Assembly: GCA_037074615.1 (NCBI GenBank)
Contig: CM073549.1
Coordinates: 3,167,001-3,231,000, forward strand
Reading direction: 5' to 3'
From: Leucaena leucocephala
Lineage: Eukaryota > Streptophyta > Magnoliopsida > Fabales > Fabaceae
Length of the DNA stretch: 64,000 bases
Below the pieces are notes generated by a model that saw nothing but the letters and a program-made list of their open reading frames with translations, ran no database searches and was not told where the DNA came from. Positions 48,601-60,111 of the stretch are shown piece by piece. Numbering within the stretch: position 1 is the stretch's first letter; every line of letters starts with the position of its first letter. The translations under genes were made by a program, and so were the position numbers.

Positions 48601-49036
48601 ATACACACAAAATAAAAAAAAACTATTAAATTCTATAAATTAAAATTAACACAACCCATCCCTTCTTTCTCCATAGGAAGGACGATCGCACTCAAGCCTA
48701 CACTAATTTATCCATCCACTCTCAAGGTTGAATGTCTATGATATATGGTACTATAATAAAGACCGAATTTAAACACATTAAACTAAAGAGACTTAATTGA
48801 AAATTGAGATAAACTTAAATTTTCCTAAAATTAAGCCCAATTATAAATAACTAAATGTTGGGGCTCCTACGTTATATATAGAGCCCTTTTGTACATAAAG
48901 TTGTATTGTTCATAATTTAGAATGAGTATGATTTTATATAAATTTATACTAAAAGAATACTGTCATTTTCTCTTTAATATAGTACATGTGTGCCGCTCTA
49001 ACTCCGCGTATATGCTCATTAATGAATTTATCATCC

Positions 49037-49100
49037 TTTACATATATATATATATATATGTACATATGTATATGTGTGTGTACATGTGTATATGTGTCCA
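49037..49100. repeat. Compound (TA)n / (TATG)n microsatellite
   Basis: An ATATATAT run, then TACATATGTATATGTGTGTG-type alternation. Simple sequence, adjacent to a SINE. Confidence 0.8.
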
Positions 49101-49130
49101 TGTTGGACGATATATACGATTCCAACTATT

Positions 49131-49316
49131 TTTTTTAATTATTCAATCAGTTTATTAAAATTTTATCCTAACTACATCTAAATTTGATCGACATCGCGTA
49201 CTTGGCTATAGTGGGTGAGTTTTTTAATAGAGATTTTCTATATACGCTAAGGCTCGAATTCGAAACTTTATTTAAATAATATTAAACCACTTATTACTCA
49301 GACTAATTTTTGTTAG
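49131..49316 (-). mobile_element. SINE family B, copy 2 (186 bp)
   Basis: Flanked by TACGATTCCAACTATT (49115-49130) and TATGATTCGAACTATT (49317-49332), a 16-bp target duplication with two changes. On the minus strand it reads 'TTAGTCTGAGTAATAAGTGG' at the head and a B-box-like 'TTTCGAATTCGAGCC', then the shared 'ACTCACCCACTATAGCCAAG' body block, ending in poly-A (T8 on plus). Its length equals that of the 59.8-kb copy. Confidence 0.78.
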
Positions 49317-49332
49317 TATGATTCGAACTATT

Positions 49333-52300
49333 GAGGACAAATGCAAGATGTCAGTGAAATTATTTTGTGAAGGAAGGGAATGGTAAGATGAGAAATTGGA
49401 AAGAGAGGGAGAGAAATGGTACGGTGAGATGATCGCATCAGTGTTATGTAAGAAATGGCAAAGGACATGACACGTGGCCGACAAGGGGCCAACGGAAGGC
49501 TCTTTAGTGGGGAGAAACATGATGAGGGGCGCACACAAGATCCTTCCACCTAGGTCCCACACAACAATACATTAAAAAAAAACAGACTTTATTTCATTCA
49601 ATTACCAATATTTTGGAGCCAACTTGCATTGCATAGCATGCCTTCTTTTTAAATTTGTTTTCAATCATAGACCACCAATTTTCAAGCTCTAGTGGGAAAC
49701 CAAACACTTTTATTGTTCTCATTCTATTTCTATGATTTAATTTCTTTGAATTTCATCACTTATCTTCTAGATGCAATTCATCTTAGAGTTTGAATACTTC
49801 CAAATAGTTTTAAAAGATATTTTTTTTTCATTTATAAAGTTTAATATGGATGCCATTAAAATATATGTACGTATAATTTCTATTTTTTTATTTTTCAAAT
49901 TAAATACCCCTCAACTCAACTTAATTACTTACTTTAATTATCTTTATATACTTTTTAATTAGGTTTTTATAATTAGTTTTACTTGGGTTCATTTTTCCAT
50001 ATTTGGACCTCTACTTAATTAAGGGACATGATATCATGCTTGAAAATATGAGAGATTTATGCCAGCTTAACCCATGCATGACACTGAAGAAAAACTCAAT
50101 TATACACTTCAATCAAAGCATGCTTTTTTAGGTTCTCTCTTTTCTTTTCCATTCTCTATTCAATGTGTTTATCATAGATTGCTTTACTACGTTGACTAAT
50201 CCCATAGAACCACTCCTTCTCTCTCTCTATCTCCCCCCCCCCTCCTCCTCTTTCTCCTCCTCCTCCTCCTCCCCTCCCTTCTGTGTCCCCTTGCACTCTT
50301 GCGTAGGAGACAATATGGTACTCATTTTTTCTGTAGTTTGTGTCTCACTTGCTGTTTCCAACACAAACCCATGCACAAGCTAGCTAAGTAGCCAGTCTCT
50401 CTCTGTCTATAGTTCTCTGAGGATTTCTTGCATGAATCTGTGCAAAAGTGTTTGTTTTCCAGCTTCACATGATCACGAACATCCATCCAAATATATGCTT
50501 GATTCGCTTCACTCCACAAATTGGTGCTTCTGCTTCACCCACTTTCTTCAATTTTTGTGCTGTTATTTAATTCTTCATAGTTATGCAGCTTTTCCAACTG
50601 GGAATGGTTTCCTACTTTTTCCCAAGATTCAAGCAGCGCATCATCGATACTGTGTTAACTGGTATGTTTCTCTCTGATCCTCTCTAGCTCTTTTGATCAT
50701 TAAGTTTTCAGTCATCACCCTACAGGTGTTTGATGAAAAGCCTATCTAATAATCCAGTGGTTACTAGCTTGTTTAAAGTATTCTGATTGACTTTCCATTC
50801 CCATTAAAAGCGTAACCTGCTTTTTGCATTCTGTTATTATATAAAAATGAGGGCACTTATGTCAGCGGATTAAAAAATAAATAAATGTGTGAAAAAGGAA
50901 CAAAGACAATGTAGGTTCTGTTTAAAAAATTCCAAAAGTATAGGGACAAAAAGAAAATGATAACACCTTCTTGTGGGGATGGGTGGTAGATGAACTTTAT
51001 CAATTTCAGAAGAGAATACCCACACAACTGGCTAAATAGTGTAAATAACTGATATACACTGTTGATTCTGTGTAGAGAAAAAGCAATATCATGTGTGCTG
51101 ACTTTAACAATTCACTTTCTAAGTTTTCATGATCATAAAATTGGGATATGTGAGAGTTTTACCTCAGAAAAAAAAAAAGTTCGCTTGCGATGAGCCCTCT
51201 CTGATACAGTCTTATTATGAAGAAAAAGAAAGAAAAAAACGAAGAGCTTTTCTTATCTTACTTCTGATGGAAAGCAATGGATGAATTTCACTTTACCAAC
51301 ATGTGTCTATGAAAGCACAGACCACACTCTAATGTCAGATCTCAAAATTTGAATGGAGGCAAAAGCCTATATTGCTGCTGCTTATCATATCCTCAAAGAA
51401 GGATTCTGGATTGATTTCTCTTCTTTTTTTTCATCGTTTTGTTTCAAAATCTGAAGCAAATCTCAGATAAAACTTGCCTAACAGCTACAAGGCTGCTTTT
51501 TTTGTGGAACTAATGCTGGGTTCTTTCAGTAATCTGTGGATAAAAACTGGGAAAGGAAAAAGAGAGATAGATAGAAAGAGAGAAAGAAGAAAAAGTTGGC
51601 TTCCACCTTTCTGGATTGCCCTATAGTTGATGGAGAGCATAATTGAGAAGACAATACTTCTGCACTATTGGACCACTTAGGGCCAATAATTAATTTCAAT
51701 TAGAAAAAAATCTAACATTAGTTTATACATACATTGATGTTCTTGGAGACATAATGAAAGTGACTTCACCCAAGAAAAGACTCGTAATGTTTTTCCTTCA
51801 TATATATGAAGCTTTTGGTTGCACAAACTAGTTATTTTACTCGTTGCATCACTTTCTCTTGGATTCCTCACATCGTTTTCTAAAGAAACCATGTATTTTA
51901 TCTTACATGGAATTGTAAGCATCTTCTCAGAAGATTGCGCTGTGTATTAGACTATAAGTATACATATGCTTTGGATTTATATCACCATTTTGATTCAAGA
52001 GTGAGCCACTATAAAAATTGTAGTTATTTTTCTCTGTCTCATATGTTAGTTCATTCTTTACTAGCGATATTCCTTTCCCTTGAACCATCACTTAAGTGGT
52101 ATGTATAATACAATATGGACATTATCGCACGACAAAACATGAAGTATTTAGGCATTGTCACGTCATAATCGATATAAGTGTCAAAAAAAATGGTGAATGG
52201 TATTTTATGAACTAGTGTTTCCTATATCATAATGTAAATCATATATGTCTATGTATGCTCTTTTGCTTTGAAGCTTCTTTACAGTCTTCTCTGTTTTTTG

Positions 52301-53239
52301 GGAAGAAGGAAACGGGGATGAGTATTTCTATACCTAAAATGTTCGAGTAGAAAAACTGCATCACACAAAGAAGAAAAAGCAATATTGAAGATTAATTTTA
52401 AAAAAAAACTGTCGGCACAGCTGTAAATGCAGGGTTTTATTTATGTAGAAGCCTAATTAATTGTGGGCACCCATCAAAATATGTAACAGAAGTAGAATAT
52501 ACAATAATTAAGAGAGGATTATCTTATCTTTCGCCTCTCTCCATTATTAGTTTCTTTATTTTATATTTTTAATATTTTCCTTGTCTCTTCAAATTTTGGA
52601 ACAACAATATTAGATAAGCTGAATTGTATGTAATGCAAGTTCACTTTCTTCAGTTCTAGAATTCTTATGTTCTTCTTCAGTTTATTGTTTCATATGTCAG
52701 GAACTTACACATGAGGCAAAATGATCAGAAGCCCAATGTAAGGCGGTGAGGGTATGCCGCACTTACATACTGTTAAATATTAAGCCTCGAAGTTCAAAGA
52801 AACTTACAAAGATATAGCTCAGAGGAATTTGCTTCATGATTTTTTTCACCGTTTTTCTTGAATTTGCAAGCGAGGACACTATTTATATAAGTTGAATGGA
52901 TTACAGAGTTCTGTGCAGAGAAAAAGGAAGATGAAAGGGCCATTGAGGTAAGGCCTTCTCAAAGATAGTTCGTTGTTTCTCCATTCTTTTACTTCAGAAG
53001 TCTGCTCTATTATTCTTCCTGTTCTTCAGATGAATGGTTTGGTTTTTCAGTTTCTTCACTTTTTCTTGAGAAACTTGTTCAGCGTTTCTCCTTCAGATAC
53101 TTCTTCTGTAGTTTCCTTCCATGCCAGTACTTGATCAACTGACAACATATATATATACACGAAATTCTGATTTTCTTGCAGGCTTTGAAGTAGAGGCTTT
53201 TATTTGACCATTGGTTTATATAGATCAGACCAAAGAACG
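49333..53239. other. Upstream region of the NPH3-type gene
   Basis: Contains a strong pyrimidine tract with (CT)n, C9 and (TCC)n at 50218-50280, of a type common near plant transcription starts. Further signals are a possible leader donor at 50661 (ACTG|GTATGT), another near 52951 (TGAG|GTAAGG) and an acceptor at 53180-53181 (TTGCAG). A spliced 5' leader is plausible, but its exons cannot be fixed from sequence. No other gene is recognised. Confidence 0.4.
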
Positions 53240-56200
53240 ATGAAGTTTATGAAACTTGGTACTAGGCCAGACACCTTCTACACTGAACAATCCACCAGGT
53301 ATATATATAACAAACCATTTTCTGAAAAGCTGTAAAAAGCCTATGTTTTTAACAGTGTTTCCACAATGCAGGACTCTGATTTCAGATATACCTTCAGACC
53401 TTGCAGTACAAGTAAACGATATCACTTATCTTCTACACAAGGTACAGATATAGAGTTAGATTATTAGAATGAGGAAGGGAATGTGAAAAAGAAAGCATCT
53501 TTAATTCTTCTTTTGTGAGTTGCAGTCTTCACTTGTTCCAAAATGTGGCCTCCTACAAAGGCTTTGCTCTAATAGTTCTAGTGATTCAGAGGGTGTTTCC
53601 CTAGAGCTTCATGATATTCCTGGAGGGGAAGATGCTTTTGAGCTATGTGCTAAGTATTGCTATGGAATTTCAATCAATATCAGTGCTTTTAACTTCGTTC
53701 CTGCTTTTTGTGCTGCTAAGTTCCTGCAAATGAGTGACTCAGTTGAGAAGGGAAACTTGGTGGGAAAACTCGAGGCTTTCTTCGAATCTTGCATTCTTGA
53801 AGGTTGGAAGGATTCCATTGTTACACTTCAGGCTACTTTCAAGTTACCAGAATGGGCTGAGAATCTGGGTGTAGTCAGAAAATGCATAGATTCAATTATT
53901 GAAAAAGTTCTCACACCCCCACCTCAGGTAAACAAAAAATTTCTCCACCATTGTTGCTTCTTTGGATTAATTGAGAAAGTTCTCTCACCTTCATGAAAAG
54001 TTATAGCTCAATTTGTACAATGGATAAGAGTCTTCAGTTAGATGTAGCTGGCTCTTTTGTTAGAAGGATTATAGGTTTCTCTTTCATTGTTTCCTCTATA
54101 TTATGTTACATCATGCCCTCAAGAAGAATTGAATAACTTCTCAAACTTATTTGTCTCAATTTTTTTCTTGACAAATGATGAGTTGTTGCAGGTCAGATGG
54201 TCCTTCACTTACACCAGGCCTGGTTATGCCAAGAAACAGCACCATTCTGTCCCAAAAGATTGGTGGACTGAGGATGTCTCCGACCTCGACATAGACCTTT
54301 TCCGATGTATAATCATGGCTCTGAGGGCCACTTATCTTCTTCTACCTCAGCTCATAGGAGAAGCTCTTCATGTCTACGCTTGCCGGTGGCTACCAGGAAT
54401 CATGAAAATCAGAACATCAAGCAGTTCAGCTTCGCAAACAGAAGAATCCAAGGCAAAAAACAGGAAAATTCTTGAAACTATTGTGACCATGATACCTGCA
54501 GATAAAGGGTCAGTTTCAGTTGGTTTCTTGCTTAAACTCCTTCAAATTTCGAACAATTTCGGGGTCTCCCATGTCACCAAGACAGAAATGATTAGAAGAG
54601 CAAGCCTGCAATTTGATGAAGCAACTGTGGATGAATTGCCTTGTGCTTCAGCATCATCATCAACGGAGTTAGTTTTAGCAGTGTTGGAAAGTTACTTGAA
54701 GCTTTGGAAAAGAATGTCTCCTAATAATGTTGCAGATAACAGTCACTTCTTAAGATCAATTAGAAGTGTTGGGAAGCTCATTGATTCATATCTTCAAGTG
54801 GTTGCAAGGGATGATAATTTGCCAGTATCTAAATTTGTGGCTCTTGCTGAAGCTTTTCCAGATATTGCAAGGTTACACCATGATGATCTCTACCAAGCAA
54901 TAAACATCTATCTTAAGGTAATTTTTTTAGAATAATTTCATTTCAGTCCTCTATAAAGAGGACTACTTGAATATCAAAATAACCCCTTCAAAACTTTTTC
55001 TACCACTTTTAAGAAAAAATTAGTCTTTTAGTTCCTATAGTTTTAATTTAGTTGTAACTCAATTTTTAAACTTTGACTAAGTGCAAGCCAATCCTTATAA
55101 TTTTAACTTAGTTATAACTTAATCCCTAAACTTTAACTCCAATTCAATATCTATAATTTTAAACATTTAAAACTTTAATTTCTAAACTTCATGAAATATA
55201 TAATTTTATTTTAAAATTTAGGGACTAATGTTTTAAATATTTAAACTATAGGGAAAAATTGTATCGAGTCAAATTTTAAGAATTGAGTTATAATTGTGTC
55301 AAAATTATAAAAATTGAGTTGCACTGAATCAAAGTGTAGAGACTGATTTATAATTGAGTCAAAACTATAAGAACAGAAGATTAATTTTTCCTACTCAGTC
55401 ATAATTTTATCCAAATTCCATTTGTTCAGAATTGCATATCTAAAGATTAATTCCAGTGGAATAAAAAAATATAAAGCTTTTGAGAACAAAAGTTGGACAG
55501 AATATCTTGATATTGGAGTTATCTTTGTAGGATTATAATAGCACTTCAGTGGAAACTTTAAATTTAAACTTTCTGGACTTTTTAAGAACCCCTTGCTTAG
55601 ATTCAGGGCTAATGCTCATGAAACTGAAAACATTTCAGCACATTTTGAGGACCTTTGATGCCTGTTTGGCCCCATTGAGATTTTGAGTTGCTTTTTATTT
55701 GAATCATTATTTTTATTTATATATAAAAAAGTGCAAACACTTGGAGAAGCTTTAGTTTCTTTTCTTTGACAAAAAAGGCAACTTTTTTACTCTCACTTCA
55801 GCGTATCCACTCCTCTTACCAAGATGGTCTAAACGAGGGCTCAAATACACTGAATTAGGTTGTGAATTGTTGAATTGAATACATATTCAGATTCGCATAA
55901 ATATTTTCTAGTTATTTATGTAGGAATATATATATTATATAAATTATGAGCTACATTCACCGGTGTAATTATGATTAATTTCCCTAAAATCTAAAATAAA
56001 ACCACATTATGTGAAGTGTGAATAATACAATCACCTGTGGCTTCATATATTTATTGGCAATGATACCATAGTATTATATGCATATACATTGATATGATTG
56101 GCTAGAACATAGGAACTAGGAAGATGAGAGCTTTTGACAATTTAAAAGATTGCATTTTATGAACACAGGAGCATGCAGAGCTGAGCAAGGCAGACAAGAA

Positions 56201-56687
56201 GCGATTATGTCGGATTCTCGACTGCGAAAAGCTATCAGCAGAAGCTCGTGCCCATGCAGTGAAAAACGAGCTTCTTCCATTAAGAACTGTTGTTCAGCTT
56301 CTCTACTTTGAGCAAGAGAAAAAATCCTCCCCAAACCATCTTCTTCATCATCATAGTCATCACCATCTTCAAAATAATCATGCTGCTGCCACTAGCAGTC
56401 CCAGTAATTACAGTACTGCTACTTATAATAAGGCCTTGAAAAGTCCACATGAGCTTTCTGGATCAGAAGCCAAACACAGACCCAGAAGCTCCAATATTGT
56501 TCATGAAAGTAATAAAGACAGGTTATTGGCTTTGGAATTTGAAAGGAAGATGATTGTGAGAGGAGGGAAGGTTAATGAGGAGTTTGGAACTGATATGGGA
56601 ACAGGAGGCTGCAGGTTGGGTTTGGATCCTAGGAAGGTCATGAGAGGGGAAAGAAGTGATTCTGACTATGCCCATAAAAAAAGGTAA
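53240..56687 (+). CDS. BTB/POZ and NPH3 domain protein (NRL family), complete
   Basis: Five exons: 53240-53298, 53372-53441, 53526-53927, 54192-54917 and 56169-56687. They encode 591 residues with all junctions in frame. It opens MKFMKLGTRPDTFYTEQSTR, the standard NRL start, then has a BTB fold (about 28-130, 'GGEDAFELCAKYCYGI') and the NPH3 domain (about 200-470, from 'DWWTEDVSDLDIDLFRCI' to 'VKNELLPLRTVVQLLYFEQ'). A His- and Ser-rich, then basic, C-terminal tail ends at 'RGERSDSDYAHKKR'. NRL proteins are plasma-membrane-associated adaptors of CUL3 ubiquitin ligases and phototropin or auxin-transport signalling; NPH3, RPT2 and NPY are members. The particular subgroup was not fixed. Members work with AGC VIII kinases, and one lies 42 kb away here, but at that distance this is probably chance. 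Intron 4 (1251 bp) carries a fold-back insertion. Confidence 0.93.
55013..55391. repeat. Fold-back (MITE-like) insertion in intron 4 of the NPH3 gene
   Basis: The two halves of this 379-bp block are inverse copies. The left arm begins GAAAAAATTAGTCTTTTAG and continues with repeated 'AACTCAATTTTTA'/'AACTTAATCCCTAAAC' units. The right arm reads the inverse, ending GAAGATTAATTTTTCC. Internal 25-40 bp units repeat in tandem within each arm. It sits well away from both splice sites. Confidence 0.75.
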
Positions 56688-57625
56688 ATAGTTTAACTAA
56701 TGTGAAGGTGAGCCGGAATAACGGTAAGTTTATTGCCATATAATTTGGGAAGCTAAGTCACGAGTTTAAATATGGAAACAACATCTATTCTTACAAGGTA
56801 AAACTGTGTATAACTATCTATCTTCAGATCCTACTTAATGAGAGCCTTGTGTACTAGGCCGCCTTTGACTTATAGTTAATAATGATAAAGTATTCAAGCT
56901 TTGTTTTAAGATTCTTATTAATTAGACCATGATGTCAAGAAACAGGTCGAGATTTTTTTAAACTTCATTAGCATAAATATGCTCATTTTAAATAAATAAT
57001 TTTCATTGGTTATTTAATCTGGCTAGACGGTTTATTTTTTTTAAAATGAAACATATGTAAGGATTTTTTTTTTCTTTTTGGAATTATTGTAAATTTTTTG
57101 GAGAGTTTAGAAGGTGAATGACATGAAATAGTTTTGTTAAACTGTTTTCATACGGCCACAACCACCGGTTATCACCATTAACACTACCCATCATCACCAG
57201 TTGCCACCATCCACCGCTGCCTGCCAACCACCACCATCTTCCATCGTCGCCTAGCCATATTTCTATCAACCATTACCAACCACCACCACTGGGCACCACC
57301 GACTTAGCCTACCACTGTCAGTCATCGTCGACCACCTCACAGGCCTCCACCATCAACCACTGGCCGATGGTAGTGGTTGGTAAGCCGTGGTTTTTGGAGA
57401 TGACAAATGGCGATGGTTGGTGGTGGTAATGTTCAGTACTAGCCAGTGATATGTGGTGAAGGCAGAGAAACATTTTCAAAACTGATCTTTTTTTCAAATT
57501 ATTTTTTTTTAACTCTATTTTTACCACTTCTTCTATCTGGTATGCTTTTTACTTACGATGAACTTCTTCTGTTAAGAAAACAATGACACAGATTTAAATA
57601 TTGTATTGCTTAAAAATATCAACAA
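56688..57625. other. Intergenic with an inverted CCACC/GGTGG block
   Basis: 3' flank of the NPH3 gene. From about 57155 to 57345 the plus strand is full of CCACCA/CATCACCA units, and from 57365 to 57465 full of GGTGGT/GATGGTTGG units, so the whole is a loose inverted repeat with arms of opposite strand bias. Frames across it are artefacts. Confidence 0.5.
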
Positions 57626-57690
57626 ATTAGAGTGGTGCAACGGAAGTGTGGTGGGCCTATAACCCAGAAGTTTCAGGATCGAAATCTATG
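57626..57690 (+). pseudogene. Initiator tRNA-Met pseudogene
   Basis: Aligns to the tRNA at 57866-57937 over its full length but is 65 nt: seven bases (GGCTTTG) of the T-arm/acceptor 3' strand are missing. The anticodon is TAT instead of CAT, and the anticodon stem is broken (GGG against CCC kept, outer pairs changed). It cannot form an acceptor stem. It is the first half of a 240-bp tandem duplication. Confidence 0.9.
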
Positions 57691-58100
57691 TAGAGTGGCA
57701 TCTGATGCATTATTCTTTCTCCCACACATCGCATGTGATGATGAATGTTTGTTCCTTTCTGTGGTTGGCATCAATACGTAGGGACAGTGACTGTTGGAAG
57801 GAGTATCAGCTAACCCTCACCATCTTTTAGGCTCAAGTACACCAAGGATAAAAACATCTTAACTAATCAAAGTGGCGCAGCGGAAGCGTGGTGGGCCCAT
57901 AACCCACAGGTCCCAGGATCGAAACCTGGCTTTGATATAGAGTGGCTTCCAGCGCTTTATTTTTCCTCCTACACACCGCATGCGAAGATGCCAGATGCCA
58001 ACTCTTGCTCCTTTTTGTGGTTGTCATCAGTATATAGGGATAGTGACTGTTGGAAGGAATATCAGCTAACCCTCACCATCTTTCAGTCTCAACCAAACCA
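57691..58100. repeat. Flanks of the tandem tRNA duplication
   Basis: After each tRNA copy the sequence runs in parallel: TAGAGTGGC.., CACACATCGCATG / CACACCGCATGCG, GACAGTGACTGTTGGAAGGA / GATAGTGACTGTTGGAAGGA and ATCAGCTAACCCTCACCATC in both. The unit is about 240 bp, with unit 1 at 57626-57840 and unit 2 at 57866-58090. Confidence 0.85.
57866..57937 (+). tRNA. Initiator tRNA-Met (CAT)
   Basis: 72 nt, identical to the 39802-39873 gene except for one compensated pair in the acceptor stem: ATCAAAG pairs with CTTTGAT, where the other has ATCAGAG and CTCTGAT. The anticodon loop CCCATAA, T loop ATCGAAA and A1-T72 pair are kept, so it looks functional. The downstream flank TATAGAGTGGCTTCC is shared with the 39.8-kb copy. 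Confidence 0.94.
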
Positions 58101-58288
58101 GAGGATGATTCGTTTACTAATTTCCCAAAGAATATTCCTACTCCAACTAGGCTGAACCATAAGATCCGTTAAACAAAAATGGCAGAAAACAAAATGCAAG
58201 TGGAGTTTGGTTTCATGTATATGAACCATATGAAACGTAAAAAGCAAACTTGATGATACGTGTTAGGAAGTACTTTATGGAGAGCTTC

Positions 58289-58555
58289 TTCTTTATTTTT
58301 CAAAAACTTTTAAAAAGAAGTTGAGTTCACCCATGATATAAAAATAAGGTGAAGTCTCCTTTCCTTCTAAATAATATTAATGTCAGGTAGAGCGAGCCGT
58401 TTATTACTCTTAAGCATAAATTTAGATACCCAAGAGTTAAAATATCTCTCAAAGTGTTGCGACTGAAATTACAATAAAATTATACTTCTCAAAAGTCGAA
58501 TACACATCAAATAGTCGTATGTTTTACCTTTTTATAATTTGAACAAAAAAAGACG
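58289..58555 (-). mobile_element. SINE family A, diverged copy
   Basis: Aligns with the 19798-20065 copy in the same orientation through the body ('CACCCATGAT', 'AATATTAATGTCAGGTAGAGCGAGCC', 'AGATACCCAAGAG', 'AAAGTCGAATACAC'). The B-box-like ATTCGAC on the minus strand is kept. Ends were estimated from the 268-bp length; no target duplication could be confirmed. Confidence 0.7.
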
Positions 58556-58884
58556 GAGATGCAATATCTTGGTTGCACATTGGTGGGCCTTCGTATAATA
58601 GAAGGGGCTGAATGTCCTTCATATTTTAATTTAAAACTTAACCAACGTTTAAGTCTAGTGAAGGAAGGGACTAATATTTTATAATATGATAATTAAGATT
58701 TAAATTTTTGTTAAGAAAGATACTATATTTAATATTTGACAGTATATTGAATAATATTACTTTTAATAGAATGATACATATACTTAATAAAAAATAATAA
58801 TTTAAGTCTTGCTAATGGGTGTTAAGTTTAACTGAACAGGTTAATCTCTCATCGATATGACTAGCTTATAATATAAATAATTAA

Positions 58885-59115
58885 ATGAGGTATTACTTTT
58901 AATCTTAATTATAAGAGTCAATTGAATTTTTTAGATAGATTTAGGAAGCCAAATTAATTAGTTAACTATAATCAAATCTAACCCTTAAGATATATTCATA
59001 TTATATATCATTTAATATATCTAAATTAATCAATTAGCTCTTATATCAGTTATAATTAACTGATAATTTAATTTTTTAGATTTATTTAAAATAGTCAACC
59101 GACTCCTATAAATAA
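58885..59115. mobile_element. Stowaway-like MITE, relative of the 0.3- and 15.5-kb copies
   Basis: Shares 'AAGATATATTCATATTATATA' with the 15.5-kb copy and 'CTCTTATATCAGTTATAATTAACTGAT' with the 0.3-kb copy, and has inverted outer arms. Ends are approximate. Confidence 0.5.
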
Positions 59116-59270
59116 AAAAATCATCATACATTTTTTTCAAATAAATAATTTAACTAATATTTTTAATATTTATAAATTAGTTATATAATTCTTACATTCT
59201 AAAATAGGAAAGAGTGTCGTATTTGGTCTAGAGTAATTTTAGAGGTCCGTCCTTGCTATTTCATATAGAG

Positions 59271-59549
59271 TAAATGTGTATTTAGCATCCTAAATTAATT
59301 TTAGATGAGCAATTAGTATCTTAAAGTATTTAAGGATATAATTAGTACCCCAAACTAGTTTTAAAGATACGATCAGCACTCTAAAATATTTAAATTGATA
59401 CAATTATACAATTTTACTAACAGAAACACAAATTTTTATATAATCTATATTTTTAAAATTAGTTTGAGGTGCTAATTATATCTTTAAATATTTTATAAAA
59501 TTAATTATACTTCTAAAATTAAATCAGCATGTTAATTACACTTTTAACC
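59271..59549. repeat. Fold-back element (about 280 bp)
   Basis: The left arm begins TAAATGTGTATTTAGCATCCTAAATTAATTTTAGA and the right arm is its imperfect inverse, ending AATTACACTTTTAACC. The units 'ATATAATTAGTACCCCAAACTAGTTTTAAA' (left) and the inverse of 'TTTTAAAATTAGTTTGAGGTGCTAATTATAT' (right) match closely. No coding frame. Confidence 0.72.
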
Positions 59550-59790
59550 ATTCATATATCTAATTCATATCACAATAAGAGATTTCTCTCTAGTGTTTGA
59601 GAATCCGAATAATAAAAAGGGCCAAAAAAAGTTTGGTGGACCCCACGTGCCTGGTATGAGCCACGTCTACATGAAGAGAAACCATGTTCTCCTAGCATGT
59701 GGTTGTTCATGAAAGCCTAATGATGAGTGTATGTAAGTTTAAGAAAGTTGATACGAAAGTGGATTAATGCTGTTATATAAGTCTATGAAA

Positions 59791-59976
59791 TTTTTTTTTT
59801 TACCCACCTGATTCACCGAAATTTTAACTCGACTATATTCGAATCTGACCCGCGTCACGCATCTGGCTATAGTAGGTGAGTCTCCCAACGAGAATTTTCT
59901 GTATACGCCAAAATTTGAACTCGAGACCTCATTTAAGCGATATCGAGTTACTTATTACTCAGACTAACCCCAATTG
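59791..59976 (-). mobile_element. SINE family B, best-preserved copy (186 bp)
   Basis: Flanked by a perfect 16-bp direct repeat ATATAAGTCTATGAAA (59775-59790 and 59977-59992). On the minus strand the head reads GGTTAGTCTGAGTAATAAG (A-box-like) and GAGGTCTCGAGTTCAAAT (a good B box) about 30 bp later. A unique body with GGGAGACTCACCTACTATAG follows, then a poly-A tail (T11 on plus). Length, boxes, tail and target duplication together define a tRNA-derived SINE. Confidence 0.88.
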
Positions 59977-60111
59977 ATATAAGTCTATGAAAGTTGTTGT
60001 TGCGACATAAAACCCTTTGTTTCATTTTATGAAAGTTCTTACTTGGAAACTATGCACCAAAAATCTCAATTACAAGCCTATTAATTTATAGGATTCGATT
60101 CCTTTATAGGC

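Noticed and set aside
50432..50677. 81-codon frame upstream of the NPH3 gene
   Set aside because: No family features; more likely part of the leader or promoter region.
53240..56687. Functional clustering of the NPH3-type gene with the AGC VIII kinase gene
   Set aside because: The families do interact in plants, but the genes are 42 kb apart with unrelated genes between, so chance placement is the simpler view.
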